Assembly (NCBI GenBank): GCA_030145245.1
Contig: JAQYWC010000043.1
Span: 62,001-126,000, forward strand
Origin: Desulfobacterium sp.
GTDB taxonomy: Bacteria; Desulfobacterota; Desulfobacteria; Desulfobacterales; Desulfobacteraceae
DNA: 64,000 bases
Reading direction: 5' to 3'
Under the pieces are notes generated by a model. It made no database searches. It had not been told where the DNA came from and was given only the letters and a program-made list of their open reading frames with translations. Made by a program: the position numbers and the translations under genes. Below, piece after piece: positions 1 to 8,907 of the stretch. The first letter of the stretch is position 1. Each line of letters opens with the position of its first letter.

Positions 1-481
1 GGCCTACCCCATCGTTGCCGTGGCGCCCATCATCTTCATCCTGCTGGGGGACGGGTTCACCTCACGGCTCCTCATCGCCGCCATGATCTGCTACTTTCCC
101 CTGCTCCTGTCGGTCATCGGCATCATGGCGGAACCGGTCACGGACATGGAACATTTCTACATCGCCACCGGCCGCATGCGGTGGCAGCTGGAAGTAAAGA
201 TCCGGGCCTTTGAAAACATTGGCAAGCTCACCACGGTGATTGCCGGCAGCTCCACCCTGGCCATGGCCGGCACCATTGTTGCCGAATTCATTGCCGCCAA
301 CCAGGGTATCGGCCACAGCATCCGCATCGCCCTCTACCAGAGCGATCTTTCACGGATCCTCACGGCCCTGTTTCTCATCGGATTGTTTTTATCCATCTAC
401 CAGGAGATCCTCGAAGGTGTGGGCAAGCGCCTCACATCCGGCTGGATCCTTCCAAAAGGAGTCGAAAGTGAAGACCTCTAA
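1..481 (+). CDS. ABC transporter permease, NitT/TauT type (3' part)
   Basis: This is the C-terminal part of an inner-membrane permease. The reading frame is open from base 2, so the gene begins before the window; the GTG at 20 is internal. The visible 160 residues are strongly hydrophobic with several membrane segments, and carry the permease-type coupling region around EVKIRAFENIGKLTTVIAGS, followed by a segment rich in small residues (GTIVAEFIAA). This resembles permeases of nitrate, taurine and pyrimidine-precursor importers. The stop (TAA at 479-481) lies 14 bases inside the next gene, a binding protein, so the two are translationally coupled parts of one importer. The ATPase is presumably upstream, outside the window. 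The substrate cannot be told from sequence. Confidence 0.8.
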   Translation, partial: AYPIVAVAPIIFILLGDGFTSRLLIAAMICYFPLLLSVIGIMAEPVTDMEHFYIATGRMRWQLEVKIRAFENIGKLTTVIAGSSTLAMAGTIVAEFIAANQGIGHSIRIALYQSDLSRILTALFLIGLFLSIYQEILEGVGKRLTSGWILPKGVESEDL

Positions 482-1463
482 CCGACTTGCCCCCATTCTC
501 GTTATTGCCCTGACCCTTGTCTCCCTGACCTGGCAGACAGCCGACTGCGGCGAGACCCTCAACTACCGGCTCAAGTGGCTGTTCAACACAAGCGTGGTGG
601 GAGACCTCTACGCCCAGGACTTCGGCTTTTTCCAGCGGGCTGGCCTTACGGTCAACGTCAAGGCGGGCGGTCCCGAGCGGGACGCCATCCGGGAGCTTGA
701 ACTGGGACATGCGACCTTTGGCGTGGCCTCGGCCGACCAGGTGATCCGGGCCCGGGCAAAGGGTGCCCCGGTGGTGGTCATTGCCCAGCTCTTCCAGGTA
801 AATCCCCTCCAGTGGATCTACCGGGGGGTAAAGCCTGCCATCAACACCCCGTCCGACCTCAAGGGCCGAATCCTTGGCGTCACCTTCGGGGGCAACGACG
901 AGACCATCATGCGCACCCTCATGGCCCGGGCAAGCCTTACGGAAAAAGATGTCACCCTGTTCAGTGTCCGGTACGACTACACCCCCTTTTACCAGGACCG
1001 GGTGGACATCTGGCCCTGCTACAGGAACGCCCAGGGAATCATGCTGGCGGACAAACTCGGCCAGGCAGGGGAAGCAGTACGCTTCTTCAATCCTGCCGAC
1101 CATGGCATCACCTTTGTGGCAAACTCGGTTGTCACTTCAGCAAAGACCCTGGAACGCAATCCCGAAATGGTCCAGGCCTTTGCCAAGGCCCTTATCTCGG
1201 GCTGGGAAGCCTCGCTCATGCCGGAGAACCGGGACAAGGCCCTGGCCGTACTCAGAAAATACAACCGGGACACCCCTGAAGAGCTTCGCCAGAAGCAGCT
1301 TGACGCCACCCGCCCCCTGGTCCTTCCCGAAAGCGGTGCAAGGGTTGGCACCATCGATCTCAAAGGCTGGAAACAGACCGAAACCATCATGCTTGAGCAG
1401 GGCCTGATTTCAAAGCCCGTCCATGTTGAAAAAGCCCTGTTCCCGGGAGGAAAGCCCCTCTAA
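468..1463 (+). CDS. ABC transporter substrate-binding protein, NMT1/THI5-like
   Basis: This is a periplasmic solute-binding protein of about 331 residues. I chose the GTG at 468 because AGGAG lies about 8 bases upstream and the product then opens with a signal peptide (KTSNRL, a hydrophobic run, then cleavage near TADCG). The body has the NMT1/SsuA pattern: an early FNTSVVGDLYAQDFGFF segment, a GHATFGVASADQVIRARAKG loop and YDYTPFYQDRVDIWPCY. Family members bind nitrate, sulfonates or thiamine-pyrimidine precursors; the ligand here is unknown. It overlaps the permease gene by 14 bases. A damaged second copy of this gene lies at 4358-4672. Confidence 0.85.
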   Translation: MKTSNRLAPILVIALTLVSLTWQTADCGETLNYRLKWLFNTSVVGDLYAQDFGFFQRAGLTVNVKAGGPERDAIRELELGHATFGVASADQVIRARAKGAPVVVIAQLFQVNPLQWIYRGVKPAINTPSDLKGRILGVTFGGNDETIMRTLMARASLTEKDVTLFSVRYDYTPFYQDRVDIWPCYRNAQGIMLADKLGQAGEAVRFFNPADHGITFVANSVVTSAKTLERNPEMVQAFAKALISGWEASLMPENRDKALAVLRKYNRDTPEELRQKQLDATRPLVLPESGARVGTIDLKGWKQTETIMLEQGLISKPVHVEKALFPGGKPL

Positions 1464-1765
1464 ATTACCCGGCGTAAAAAGTCACACCGGGAGGTACTTT
1501 TTCTGGGCCACTGCCACAAAAAGGCATAGTTGGTAGAGTTCCATGGGGTGTTTGCAACACCATCCCATGATATGTACCTTGAGATCGCCAGCCTTTAAGA
1601 TATTTTGTTTTCCAGCGACATCGATTTTAAGGCAATAAATTAACACTGATCAAATTCATTTCACTTCTCAACAAGCCGGACCCGCGTTTCAACATCGTGA
1701 TTCCGCAAAATACGGCAAGGCCGGAGACCACGAATCCCTGGCCGTTTCCTGTCTTGAAAATTTTC
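1464..1765. other. Intergenic region between convergent genes
   Basis: Apart from the terminator-like hairpin at its left end, this 302-base stretch between the binding-protein gene and the convergent sensor-kinase gene holds no open frame with a start site and no repeat that I can support. Confidence 0.5.
1469..1499 (+). terminator. Hairpin plus T-run after the binding-protein gene
   Basis: Immediately after the stop codon, CCCGGCGT and ACACCGGG can pair around an 8-base loop (one internal mismatch), followed by AGGTAC and five T. This fits an intrinsic terminator for the importer operon. The same hairpin, without the T-run, recurs at the end of the decayed copy near 4650-4672. Confidence 0.55.
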
Positions 1766-4120
1766 TCAGGAAGTTGAAAGATTACCCATAATCTTTCCAT
1801 TCAAGGGCAGACGAATAATAAAGATCGCTCCTTTACCAGGTTCAGATACCACATCCAAGGTGCCGTGATGATTATCAGTGATAATAAAATAGGAGACAGA
1901 AAGGCCAAGGCCTGTTCCGAGACCTGCCGACTTGGTCGTAAAAAAAGGGTCAAAGATCCGTTTTAGCGTGGCTTTATCCATGCCTGGGCCGTTATCCTCA
2001 ATCTCCATACGCAACATATTGGCATCTTCTTCCTTGGACAACCGCAGTATGAAACATGGTTCCTTTCCTTTACCCTTTGCCATGCTCTCCTGCATGGCGT
2101 GGGCACCGTTACTAAGGATGTTCAGCAGAACCTGCTGGATTTTAGGTCCTTCACAAGGCACCATGGGCAGGTTGGCGTCATATTCCTTCTTGAGTTTAAT
2201 GGTTTTGAAATCATATTTCTTTTTAAGATTATAATCGCTGGCTGCAAGATCCAGGGTCTTGTCCACAAGTTCAGAAAAATCATGGGAAGATACCTGGGCA
2301 TCAGTTTGCCGGGCAAAGCTGAGCATATTACTCACAATCTGGGCTATCCGATGGCCTGATTCATCGATTATCATAAGCATACGTGGTATGCCCCGGGCCT
2401 CCATAAAGTCCTGTATGGCCTCCATTGTAGTGCCTGCTTCTTCAGCAGCTTTCAAATTTGCCGGCATATCAATCTTTTTACCCAGACGGTTTGCCATGAC
2501 ATATGCGGTCTGTATCAAACCTGCAATCGGATTGTTGATCTCATGGGCCATGCCGGCTGCAAGGCCGCCTACAGAAAGCATTTTCTCGTTCTGGATCATC
2601 ATCTCTTCCATACGCAGCTTGTCGGTTACATCGTCAATGCGAAGCACCGCACCTTCAACACCATTTGCAACCAAAGGATAGATGGTCACTTCCTCATAAC
2701 AGAGCCCCTTGTCTGACAGATGGGAACTTTTGGGTTCCCGTAGTGTCTTCCGGGTCCTGATGCTTTCGGTTATTTTTTCCATCTGTGGTGCTATCCTGGG
2801 GAACACCTCGGAAAGTTCTTTTCCATGGGCAACGGTGTTGGTTATCCCTGTAACTTTTTCCACAGTCCTGTTCCACTGGGTTACTCTGCCGTATGTATCA
2901 ACACCTATGAGCATTGACGGCATGGAATCTATAATATTGGAGATATAGTTTTGGGCTTTTGACAATTTTTGTTCAACCCGCTTTCGCCGGGAGATATTAA
3001 TGACCGCAATAAATAATGCTATAACTAATATTGAAAAGACAAGAATTGTCCCCAGGACCAGGGATTTATTCTCTTCATAGAAAGAGTCCGGCTTATTTAA
3101 GACCAGACAGCTTTCCGGAAGCTTGAATTCAAGCAAATTGTTTTTTTTTAACTGATTATAATCAAAAACATACCGATTAGGGCTTTCATTGACGACCCTG
3201 ATCTGATCAACAGGCGCTCCCTTTAATATCTCAAGAACAATTTTTGCCGCAGCCTTACTCTGTTCGTAATGACTGATTATTTTTCCGCCAAGCACGCCGT
3301 CACCAATCCCGTGATACCAAAGATGGAAAATGGGAATAGATAGTTTTCCCTTAATACGGTTAAGGCTTTCATCAAACAATAATGTTTCATTGTTTTTATC
3401 TCTAAAGGCAGAAAGAAGCAGGACTGCACTTTCGTCGCCCAGAATACTTAAATCATCTAAAAACTCCATCCAGGTCATGGCTGCAAGCGAAATATCCGAA
3501 AACCTGTGAGAGGGAAACTCATTTGCGAGCTGATAAAATAGATCCAAATCCCCCTGACCACTGGAAGTACCATCTACCAAGGCAACGATATTGCTGGCCT
3601 GGGGTTGCATTTCAACCATCAGTTCTATGGTTTCTTTCATAGATACTGATTCAACAACTCCGGTAATTCCCGGATTGTTATTTTGCTTCAGGGCAAGATC
3701 AATATTATTTACTCCTAGAAAAACAATGGGTTTCCCCTTAAAGAGTTCTGCCTGCTGGTCCAAGGCGAAGACCAGTGCATTATCGTCGGCAACCATGACC
3801 ACATCATAGAATTCTGTCCGTCCGAGCTTATAGGCCAGAGAGCTTTGGAACATATCCCAATTGGACTTTTCAGAAAACCGTTTAGTATCCATGAATTCAA
3901 TATCCAGACGAATATCATTCTCCTGGAAAATATCCTTTATTCCCTCAACCTGCTGGAGAAAGGTTGGAAAACCAGGATGGTAGGAGCTGATAAACAAGAC
4001 TCTGCTGTACCCCTGGGCAAAAACAGAACCAAAGGCAAATATAAGGGGAATGAGTATTAAAACTGCAACGCTGCAGACAACCCTCAAATAAAAGCTTTTT
4101 TTTTGATAAGAATTGATCAT
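1766..4120 (-). CDS. Sensor histidine kinase with ABC-substrate-binding-like sensor domain
   Basis: A 784-residue membrane histidine kinase. Residues 1-36 form a signal/anchor segment. Residues about 40-340 resemble the ABC_sub_bind family (opening RVLFISSYHPGFPTF), a periplasmic binding fold used here as a sensor. A membrane helix lies at about 352-377, then a PAS domain to about 505. The H-box is MAHEINNPIAG with the phosphorylatable His near residue 525. The ATPase domain has an N-box (NILSNGAHAM), DNGPGMD and GTGLGLS. No response regulator is adjacent. It lies between an ABC importer binding protein and that gene's broken copy, so it may sense a ligand related to the importer's; that is inference. 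ATG at 4120 is the only convincing start before the signal sequence. Confidence 0.85.
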   Translation of the reverse strand: MINSYQKKSFYLRVVCSVAVLILIPLIFAFGSVFAQGYSRVLFISSYHPGFPTFLQQVEGIKDIFQENDIRLDIEFMDTKRFSEKSNWDMFQSSLAYKLGRTEFYDVVMVADDNALVFALDQQAELFKGKPIVFLGVNNIDLALKQNNNPGITGVVESVSMKETIELMVEMQPQASNIVALVDGTSSGQGDLDLFYQLANEFPSHRFSDISLAAMTWMEFLDDLSILGDESAVLLLSAFRDKNNETLLFDESLNRIKGKLSIPIFHLWYHGIGDGVLGGKIISHYEQSKAAAKIVLEILKGAPVDQIRVVNESPNRYVFDYNQLKKNNLLEFKLPESCLVLNKPDSFYEENKSLVLGTILVFSILVIALFIAVINISRRKRVEQKLSKAQNYISNIIDSMPSMLIGVDTYGRVTQWNRTVEKVTGITNTVAHGKELSEVFPRIAPQMEKITESIRTRKTLREPKSSHLSDKGLCYEEVTIYPLVANGVEGAVLRIDDVTDKLRMEEMMIQNEKMLSVGGLAAGMAHEINNPIAGLIQTAYVMANRLGKKIDMPANLKAAEEAGTTMEAIQDFMEARGIPRMLMIIDESGHRIAQIVSNMLSFARQTDAQVSSHDFSELVDKTLDLAASDYNLKKKYDFKTIKLKKEYDANLPMVPCEGPKIQQVLLNILSNGAHAMQESMAKGKGKEPCFILRLSKEEDANMLRMEIEDNGPGMDKATLKRIFDPFFTTKSAGLGTGLGLSVSYFIITDNHHGTLDVVSEPGKGAIFIIRLPLNGKIMGNLSTS

Positions 4121-4357
4121 AGAATGGCTGCAAAATGTTATTATAAAGTTAAATCTGATGCAAGGATCGAATAATTACCGTATTCTGCACCGGGCAAAAT
4201 ATAAAATCAAGCATCTTCTAAACCGGCTTAAAAGAAATCGCGTCTGCTGCTGTCTGTGCAACAACACCTGGATCTGCCAAGAATGTAATATTATCCGAAT
4301 AATCTTTAACAAAGGGGAGCTGATACAGATAAGTGCGAAACGTCCTTCACCCCAAAC

Positions 4358-4672
4358 ACTGCGGCGACACCCTCAAACACAAGCGTAGTGGGAGACCTCT
4401 ACGCCCAGGACTTCGGTTTTTTCCAGCGGGCGACCCCGAGCGGGACGCCATCCGGGAACTTGAACTGGGTAACGCTACATTTGGCGTGGCCTCGGCCGAC
4501 CAGGTGATCCGGGCCCGGGCAAAGGGTGCCCCGGTGGTGGTCATTGCCCAGCTCTTCCAGATCAATCCCCTCCAGTGGATCTACCGGGGGGTAAAGCCCG
4601 TCCATGTTGAAAAAGCCCTGTTCCCGGGAGGAAAGCCCCTCTAAATTACCCGGCGTATAAAGTCACACCGGG
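4358..4672 (+). pseudogene. Decayed partial copy of the binding-protein gene at 468-1463
   Basis: This stretch aligns at nucleotide level with about 544-1490 in the same orientation but has three internal deletions. They remove roughly 20 bases after ACCCTCAA, about 20 bases after AGCGGGC, and about 580 bases between GTAAAGCC and the GTCCATG near the 3' end. Each junction falls on a short repeat present in the intact copy (TCAA; GCGGGC; AAAGCC). The rest is nearly identical, including the last codons, the stop and the beginning of the 3' hairpin. No signal peptide or proper start remains, so it is a pseudogene. Its right edge runs into the final codons of dnaE2 on the other strand. Confidence 0.85.
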
Positions 4673-7600
4673 GCGAGCCGTTTGACATGCTCCACCGACA
4701 GGGTGACCGCCCCGAGATCGCTCTCGACGATCCCAAAGAGAAGATAGGGACGCCCCTGGTCCAGAAGATGGCAGAACCGGTCGTAGACCTTGGGGAAAAA
4801 GGTGGTTTCCATGGTGGCGGTCTCGTCTTCAAAGGTGAGAAACTCCATGGGATCCCCGTGCTTTGTCCTGACCACCTTGCCGGTGATAAGCCAGCCTGCA
4901 ACGGTGACCCGCTGGTTGACAAATCGTTCAAGCTCCCCGGCCTTGACCGTATTCACCCCCTTGAGAGCCTGCCTGAACAGAACCATGGGATGGCAGTTGC
5001 AGAGAAACCCGAGCATTGAATACTCCTGCCTCAACAGGGCAAGGGGGTCGTCCGGGGGAAGATCGGGCCGCTTTGCCACCGGGGCCATCTCCCCGATCAG
5101 GGAGATCTCACCGAAGAGGGAGGGTTCCCTGTTTATCTCCCGGTTCCGCTTGAAACAAGCCACCTCCCATAAAAGAGCGGAGCGGGCCATGCCGCTTTCA
5201 ATACCGTCCAGGGCACCGGCCAGGATCAACGCCCTTGCCTCGTTCTCCCTGGGTAGTACCCGGTTCAGGAAATCCGCCATGGTGATGAACTTTTTTTTCT
5301 TTTGCTCCCGGACAATGGTCTCCATGGTATTGAACCCAAGCGCCTTAACAGCCATGAATCCCACCCTGAGGGTGGTCTCCCTTCCTGTCCAGGCGATGGC
5401 ACTATGGTTGACATGGGGGCCAACCACCTCCACCCCCATGCGTCTGGCCTCGGACACATAGGCAGAGGCCGGGTAGAACCCTCCCTGGTTGGAGATGACT
5501 GCGGCCATGAACTCAGCAGGATGATGGGTCTTGAGATAGGCGGCCTGGAAGGATACCCTGGCATAGGAAGCGCTGTGGGGCTTGCAAAAGGAGTATCCGC
5601 TGAAGCTTGTGATCATCTCCCACACTTTTTTGACGTCAGCCGGACTGACGCCCCGGTCCCCGGCCCCCTGTTCAAACTTGAGCCGGTAGTCATTGAGCAC
5701 CTGTTGCTTCTCTTTTTTCGAGAGAATCTTTCGCAGGGCGTCGGCCTCCACATGGGAAAAGCCGGCCATGGCCACGGCCACCCTGGAGACATCTTCCTGG
5801 TAGACCATGATGCCGTAGGTGTCGTTCAGGACATCGGCCAGCAAGGGATGGATCGGCTCCCACCGCCCGGTATGGAGCCGCTTCACATAGTCCCGTATAA
5901 ACTCGTTTGCCGCCGGCCGGATGATGGAGGAATGGATCACCACATGGTGAAAATCCCCTTTTCCCGCCCGTTTCTGCAACAGGCGCATGGCAGGGCTCTC
6001 AATGTAGAAGCACCCCATGGTCTCCCCCCGGGCCACGGTGTCCCGGGTTGCCCCATCGTCCTCAGGATCCCTGTCCAACCCGTTAAACCCGCCCGTGTTG
6101 ACCTCAATGGCGGTAACAGTGTCCCTGATCACCCCAAGGCTCCGGTTACCCAGAAGATCGATCTTCACAAGGCCTGCCTGCTCGGCACCCTCCTTTTCCC
6201 ACTGCATCAGGGGCACGCCCTTGGGGGCTGTCTGGATGGGAACATAGGTATCAATGGGATCAGGGGTGATCACCACCCCGCCCGGATGCACGGAAAGGTG
6301 CCGGGGCGTGCCTGTTAACGCCCTGGCATGGTCCAGGATTTCCGGCCAGGGTTCCGGGAAATCCACATTTCTGAACTCCGGCCGCTCCCTGATACTGGCA
6401 AGAAGATCAGGGCCCGCCTCCCCGGTCCGCCAGTACCAGGGCAACCCCTTTGTCACCCTTCCTATTTCCCGGTCGGGAAGCCCGAACACCCGGGCCACCT
6501 CCCGTACCGCCATCCTCGGCTGGAACAGGATGTGGCTTGACACCATGGCGCTGCGCCCCTTGAACCGTTCCAGCACCGAGTCAAGGACATGGTCCCGCTC
6601 GTCCCAGGCAAAATCGATGTCAATGTCCGGGGCGTCTTTTCTTCCCGGGTTGAGGAAACGCTCAAAATAAAGGTTGTGCTTGACGGGACAGACATTGGTG
6701 ATGCCCAGGCAGTAGGCCACGATGGAGGCGGCGCCCGAACCCCGGCCGCAGGTCCTGGGACTTGTGCCGACGATCTCCTGGACCACCAGGAAATATTCGC
6801 AAAAGTTTTTCTCGGCAATGATGCCAAGCTCATACCGGATGCGTTGGCGCACCCGGGAAGAGAGGGATGAACCGTATCGTTTGTTGGCCCCTTCAAGGGT
6901 TTTCCGGGTCAGCCGCTCCCGGGCGGTCTCCGGTCCGCTGGTTTCAAGGGGAGGCATGACCGTGCCAAACCCGGGGCCGGCAAAGGTCAGTTTTTCGGCG
7001 ATCATCCGGGAATTTTGGATCGCCACGGGATCCACGGCAAACCGCTGGCAATACTCGGCAGGGGTTGCCAGATAGGCGTTTTCCGGGGCAAGTTCCATGG
7101 GAGACAGCCGGGAAAGGGAGGTTCGCTGTCCAATGGCCCTGAGCATCCGGTGGCGCTTAAAATGACCGGATTCCAGGAAAAAGCTTCCCGGGGTGGCCAC
7201 CCTGGGCACCCCGCACCTTGCAGCCCTGCGGCACAAATCATGGCCCTGGTGCAGGGGCGTCCTTGGAAGGTGTGCTGCAACATCCACCCCTTTCCCGTAC
7301 CAATTCTCTAACGAGCCGGGATCTTTGGTCAACACCACAAGGCCTTCGGCAAACCCGGGCAGGTCGGCTTTCAGGTCAAACCCCGGGTTGGTGTGGCGCC
7401 GGGTGATGAGGCGGCAGAGGTTGGCGTACCCCATGCTGTCCTTCACAAGGCAGACCGCCCGCTGGGGTTTAGTGGGATCGGTGAGTTCAACACCGATGAC
7501 AGGCACTATTCCCTCCTGTTTGCAGGCGTTTATAAAGGGCCACATGCCGTAAAGGTTGTCCGTGTCTGTCAGGGCAAGCCGCTGATAGCCAAGCTGCCTT

Positions 7601-7677
7601 GCTCGGGCACACAGCTCAGTCACAGGGGATGTGCCCCACATGAGGGAATAGTGGGATCTTACATTCAAGGGAATCAT
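4663..7677 (-). CDS. dnaE2: Error-prone DNA polymerase III alpha subunit DnaE2 (ImuC)
   Basis: A C-family polymerase of about 1004 residues used in SOS mutagenesis. The N-terminus is a PHP domain (VRSHYSLMWG, then ALTDTDNLYG). The palm carries the catalytic PDIDIDF near residue 352, followed by WDERDHV. The fingers include YSFCKPHSASYA, and an OB domain near the C-terminus contains VTVAGWLITGKVVRTKHG. The length, about 1000 rather than 1160 residues, fits DnaE2, not the replicative DnaE. I prefer the ATG at 7677 (MIPLNVRS) over one at 7710, because the family starts at the PHP strand and GAGG lies just upstream. It is the last gene of the lexA - DUF72 - imuB-like - dnaE2 set. The stop codon lies inside the hairpin shared with the binding-protein pseudogene. 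Confidence 0.92.
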   Translation of the reverse strand: MIPLNVRSHYSLMWGTSPVTELCARARQLGYQRLALTDTDNLYGMWPFINACKQEGIVPVIGVELTDPTKPQRAVCLVKDSMGYANLCRLITRRHTNPGFDLKADLPGFAEGLVVLTKDPGSLENWYGKGVDVAAHLPRTPLHQGHDLCRRAARCGVPRVATPGSFFLESGHFKRHRMLRAIGQRTSLSRLSPMELAPENAYLATPAEYCQRFAVDPVAIQNSRMIAEKLTFAGPGFGTVMPPLETSGPETARERLTRKTLEGANKRYGSSLSSRVRQRIRYELGIIAEKNFCEYFLVVQEIVGTSPRTCGRGSGAASIVAYCLGITNVCPVKHNLYFERFLNPGRKDAPDIDIDFAWDERDHVLDSVLERFKGRSAMVSSHILFQPRMAVREVARVFGLPDREIGRVTKGLPWYWRTGEAGPDLLASIRERPEFRNVDFPEPWPEILDHARALTGTPRHLSVHPGGVVITPDPIDTYVPIQTAPKGVPLMQWEKEGAEQAGLVKIDLLGNRSLGVIRDTVTAIEVNTGGFNGLDRDPEDDGATRDTVARGETMGCFYIESPAMRLLQKRAGKGDFHHVVIHSSIIRPAANEFIRDYVKRLHTGRWEPIHPLLADVLNDTYGIMVYQEDVSRVAVAMAGFSHVEADALRKILSKKEKQQVLNDYRLKFEQGAGDRGVSPADVKKVWEMITSFSGYSFCKPHSASYARVSFQAAYLKTHHPAEFMAAVISNQGGFYPASAYVSEARRMGVEVVGPHVNHSAIAWTGRETTLRVGFMAVKALGFNTMETIVREQKKKKFITMADFLNRVLPRENEARALILAGALDGIESGMARSALLWEVACFKRNREINREPSLFGEISLIGEMAPVAKRPDLPPDDPLALLRQEYSMLGFLCNCHPMVLFRQALKGVNTVKAGELERFVNQRVTVAGWLITGKVVRTKHGDPMEFLTFEDETATMETTFFPKVYDRFCHLLDQGRPYLLFGIVESDLGAVTLSVEHVKRLAPV

Positions 7678-7743
7678 GGTTATAGCGCCTCGCTTATGAA
7701 TAGAGCCCATTTTTTATTGTAATTGGAAAAGCAGGTAGCAATC

Positions 7744-8907
7744 TCAGAGAGCCAGTCCCGGTCCCACAGAGGAAGGCCCGAACCGCTCCCGGATCCGCTC
7801 CATGGCATTGACGAGGCGCTCCTCCTTCCTCTTTCCGGTATCGTCGGCAAACAGGTCCAGCTGGGTGTCGGGGGGAACGGTCCTGTCGCACACAAGCCGC
7901 ATATGACGGATGCGTATCCGCCGGTTCCAGGCCTTGTAAAGAAGGGGAAGGCACTGGCGGAACAGGGTGAAGTCGCTCGAGGTGGCAGGTTTGAGCCGAA
8001 CCCTTGCATACCGCCGGATGCCGTCGGAATAGGTGAGCACCAGGGTCAGGGTGGCACAGTGCACCCCCTTGCGCCGCAGCTTTTGGCAGAGGGAGGCAAC
8101 CACAAAATGCACCCCCTGTTTCAGGCGGGACCCATCATTGGTGTCTTCCGGGAATTCATGGTCCGTTTCAAGCCGTTCTCCCTCTTCGGCAGCCCGGGCG
8201 ACAGGGGCGGCATCCACCCCCCGGATGGTATCGAAGATTGATCCGGCCCTTTTGCCAAAGGCGGTTTCAAGCTGGGAAACATCAAGGGATCTAAGCTCAA
8301 ACACCCTGGAGAGGTTGAACTCCCTGAGCCGTAAAAGGTCTTCTGCTCCAAGCCCGGGGATGATCTCAAGGGGCAAAGGCGCAAGAAACGCAGCTTCCTC
8401 ACCCGGTCCCACGATGTACTCCCCAAAGGGCTTTGCAAGGCGGGTGGCAACCTTTGCCACAAGCTTGCTGGTGGCCACAGACCACACGGGATCAAGGCCC
8501 AGGGCTGTTTTCATCTCCTTGTTCAGGCGCCAGCCGACATCCACGGCAGGCCCAAACATCCGGCTTGTGCCGGTGGCATCGATAAAGAGATGGCCGTCCC
8601 TTTTCCCTGACTCGATCCGGGGCGAGTAGGCAAGGGACTTGGAGATCAGCGCCTTCATGGCGCGTTCATACAGGTTTGGACAGGGAGGCAGCAGTGTAGC
8701 CCTGGGGCTGAGCCGGAAGGCCCTTCCAAGGGGCATGCCCTTTTGGACCCCATCCTGGAACGCCTCCTCACTCATGTCGTAGACAACGGCCCTGGGGGTG
8801 CCCGGGGGAGCAATGATCACGGGCGCTCCCCTGAGCCCGGGATTCCGGGTCTGCTCCACGGCAACGGCAAAGTCCGCCACGTTGAGATGAATGATCGACC
8901 GCTCCAT
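7744..8907 (-). CDS. imuB: ImuB-like Y-family polymerase homologue, probably non-catalytic
   Basis: A 387-residue DinB/ImuB-type protein. The N-terminal strand reads IHLNVADFAVAVEQ where active Pol IV has an Asp-x-Asp, and the second motif reads GHLFIDATGT where Pol IV has DEAYLD. The usual catalytic acidic residues are therefore missing, as is typical of ImuB. Near residue 350 is QLDLF, a match to the beta-clamp-binding pentapeptide, consistent with a role as clamp adaptor for DnaE2. It is shorter than many ImuB proteins (about 500). The ATG shares a base with the stop of the upstream DUF72 gene (TGATG), so translation is coupled. A degraded Pol IV is an alternative name, but position before dnaE2 favours ImuB. 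Confidence 0.82.
   Translation of the reverse strand: MERSIIHLNVADFAVAVEQTRNPGLRGAPVIIAPPGTPRAVVYDMSEEAFQDGVQKGMPLGRAFRLSPRATLLPPCPNLYERAMKALISKSLAYSPRIESGKRDGHLFIDATGTSRMFGPAVDVGWRLNKEMKTALGLDPVWSVATSKLVAKVATRLAKPFGEYIVGPGEEAAFLAPLPLEIIPGLGAEDLLRLREFNLSRVFELRSLDVSQLETAFGKRAGSIFDTIRGVDAAPVARAAEEGERLETDHEFPEDTNDGSRLKQGVHFVVASLCQKLRRKGVHCATLTLVLTYSDGIRRYARVRLKPATSSDFTLFRQCLPLLYKAWNRRIRIRHMRLVCDRTVPPDTQLDLFADDTGKRKEERLVNAMERIRERFGPSSVGPGLAL

Noticed and set aside
240-467. An N-terminal extension of the binding protein upstream of 468
   Set aside because: It overlaps the permease gene in another frame; the GTG at 468 has a good ribosome site and begins a signal peptide.
5302-6318. A 338-codon open frame antisense to dnaE2
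   Set aside because: It lies fully inside dnaE2 on the other strand, lacks a recognisable domain and has the composition expected from codon bias of the real gene.
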